A stretch of DNA of 64,000 nucleotides from NCBI GenBank assembly GCA_035048495.1, contig CM068540.1, forward strand, positions 16,414,829 through 16,478,828, read 5' to 3'. The notes beneath the pieces were generated by a model, which made no database searches, was not told the origin of the DNA, and saw only the letters and a program-made list of their open reading frames with translations. The number at the start of each line of letters is the position of its first letter. Position 1 is the stretch's first letter. Origin of the DNA: Euptelea pleiosperma (Eukaryota; Streptophyta; Magnoliopsida; Ranunculales; Eupteleaceae). The translations under genes were made by a program, and so were the position numbers. This document shows positions 62,216-64,000 of this stretch, piece by piece.

Positions 62216-63480
62216 AATTTATTACCAGCTTACTCAGAAAAAACATAAAAATTAAGGCAATTTACTCAGAACATCCATTACCCTTGAACCCTAGAGCGTA
62301 GACCATAAATATGTTCTAGATGGCGTGGATCTCCACGCCAAAAATTATCTTCCCCTTTTATGTTTTGTTTACAAAAAATATGGTAAACATTTTTATCTAT
62401 TGCATTCTTTTGTACGGTTGGCCTGCAGAATCTCATTGCAAACCCATTGAATGAACCCTGTATTGATGAAAGAAAATTGATTAATGGGGCATGATATCTG
62501 GTGAACCTAAGGTCCAGGATCCTCAATTTGCATACTCAATATGTCATGTAAACATGGAATGCCATATGTGTGGATGCTACTGGACCATTTCATATTTAAT
62601 TAACCACTGACATCATAATCCCTGTTCCAGTGGGCTGGAGGGGCGTTATAAATATAATTAAACAAACATCTTAGCATTGGACCCTTGAGCTTATGACATT
62701 AGTGTCCTCAAACCAAATGCTTCTATGTTGCACAGAATGCCAAAAATGGGTGTGATCTCAGTCGAACAGATGGCCGTGATGGATAGTGTCGCTGATGATA
62801 GGAGCCTAGGCAACGGCCATCTTATAAATAAAAAATATCCCAAACCAAATTGCCCAAACAAGACCATAGAAGTTGTCATCAAGAAAGTGCAATCGGACTT
62901 GAAAAGACTGGAGAGCAAGACTTCACTTGGGCCAAATAGATGATCTTCCGTAGCTTTCTCTACCCATCTGTGCACGTTAAATGCATGGACATTATTCTAT
63001 TGTGGAAGAGCTGAATCATAACTTCCTTTAGGTGCTTCTCAGCAGCAGCATATTGCCTCTTTTTATCCTCAATAGCTAAAAGGGCAACAGCTTTATCTTG
63101 CAGATAAAGATTTTGAAATTCCCGTTTTCTTAAAAAATGTATGAAAAGCAATTATGATAAAACTCGACACATGCTCTCAGCTGAATGAGAATTGAGCACT
63201 GCAAGGTGAAAAGTCAATATATGAGTCTACAGGTCAAGGGGTAATCTTGACTGTTGATCTTATTTTAAGAATAAAAGGCTAGATCATGCCACATGTCACT
63301 ATAAAAAGTGGGGTCCACATGCAGATGAGTTAAGAGCTGATTTTTGGTGATGATATTCTTCTCAACGTGGATATCAACACACAAATCAGCCCATTCCAAC
63401 ATTTGTAGCCTTCTGAAAAGTGGATTACAAATTGAAAAATTTTGGACCATCCATTTTCACCGTTAAATTTAGTTCCATAT
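62216..63480 (+). other. Downstream flank, no supported gene
   Basis: Contains open stretches on both strands (62725-62943 +, 62975-62691 -, 63151-62960 -). None has a recognisable domain, start context or splice structure that would support a gene. Confidence 0.5.
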
Positions 63481-64000
63481 TTGTTAGGGTTACAAGTTTA
63501 TATATATATACATATACTAGTGGGTGGCCCGTGCCATCAGACCTCGACAAAGAATTTGCCAAAATCAAGTGAGTGACTGAGATCCACCGTCCATTTGGGG
63601 GATTAGATCTTGGCCCTTCTTTGTTGACGCCTATAAAAGGAGGTATAAGTGGGGAGGCAACAACTTTGTTTTGTTATATAGAATAGTAAATGGAACGTGC
63701 CCACAACACTCCCCAAAAAATGCAATTGCAAAAATTGGGTGCCTTCAGCACTCAAATGGTATAACAGATTGGGGGTGTTACCATTATTTCCATTTAACAG
63801 ATTGTAACGCACGGGCAAAAAACTGAAAATAATGGAAAGGAACGGAAAATAATGGTGCTAAAATTAAAATTTTTATTTTCAAATATTAACTAAAATTTAT
63901 AACAGAAACTAATTGAAAAATAACAGATGTTTTTTAACAATTTTTTTTCAAAAAATAACGATCATTATTTTCGTTATAATGGAAAAATAACAGAAAATAA
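63481..64000 (+). other. AT-rich flank with MITE-like words
   Basis: ACTAGTGGGTGGCCCGTGCC (63517-63536) and TAACGCACGGGC (63803-63814) carry inverted GCCCGTGC/GCACGGGC and may mark a small non-autonomous transposon. The last 180 bases are A/T-rich with repeated GGAAAATAATGG-type words. No gene seen. Confidence 0.4.

Noticed and set aside
62691..62975. 94-codon minus and 72-codon plus overlapping ORFs as genes
   Set aside because: They mirror each other on opposite strands, contain no recognisable domain, and lack splice or start support.
1..64000. CRISPR arrays, operons, tRNA or rRNA genes, phage-like systems
   Set aside because: None seen; tRNA-like words are limited to retrotransposon primer sites and one SINE candidate.

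Overview
The window is plant nuclear DNA. Evidence: plant-style GT/AG introns, iMet-primed Ty1/Copia retrotransposons, L1- and RTE-type LINEs, hAT elements and a plastid-derived insert. It is AT-rich and almost entirely occupied by one host gene on the + strand. The species cannot be named from the sequence; a flowering plant with transposon-bloated introns is the safest description.

The host gene encodes an RRP12-like (NUC173 domain, HEAT/ARM-repeat) ribosome-biogenesis protein. The start of the gene lies upstream of base 1. I joined 16 exons (413-707, 11228-11319, 22370-22580, 35330-35511, 35670-35912, 36379-36569, 49174-49267, 49405-49461, 49531-49665, 51007-51075, 53492-53605, 57008-57169, 57254-57382, 57490-57591, 61154-61233, 61346-61649). 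They give 2460 nt, i.e. 819 in-frame codons plus a TGA, with every phase compatible. All splice sites are GT-AG except one GC-AG intron (57383-57489). The gene therefore looks intact although its coding part spans over 61 kb.

Four introns of 10.5-12.7 kb hold most of the foreign DNA. Intron 1 has an L1 remnant, a Copia 3' fragment, a degraded hAT-type MITE and Copia element A (antisense), whose 5' LTR carries an organelle-derived piece including a plastid ndhD fragment. Intron 2 has a hAT transposase pseudogene, a sense Copia of family C, an antisense Copia of family B inside it, and an L1 tail. Intron 3 has several L1 tails, a SINE candidate and a full-length antisense Copia B copy that carries a hAT MITE and a solo family C LTR with a perfect 5-bp target duplication. 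Intron 6 has a short LTR element lacking pol, and a triple nest (RTE LINE > hAT-type element > nearly intact Copia C), followed by the 5' part of another Copia (D). Smaller introns contain an RTE tail, an unrecognised coding segment (52263-52956), a Copia gag fragment with an L1 tail, and an 0.8-kb hAT MITE.

No transposon copy here is intact at the coding level. The closest is Copia C3 (40378-45765), with two matching LTRs, PBS, PPT, a 5-bp duplication, and only a few lesions. I found no CRISPR array, operon, tRNA/rRNA gene or prokaryotic system. The noteworthy biology is the correct-looking splicing required across giant transposon-filled introns, the predominantly antisense orientation of LTR elements, and the G-box (CACGTG) clusters that the family C LTRs bring into the gene.
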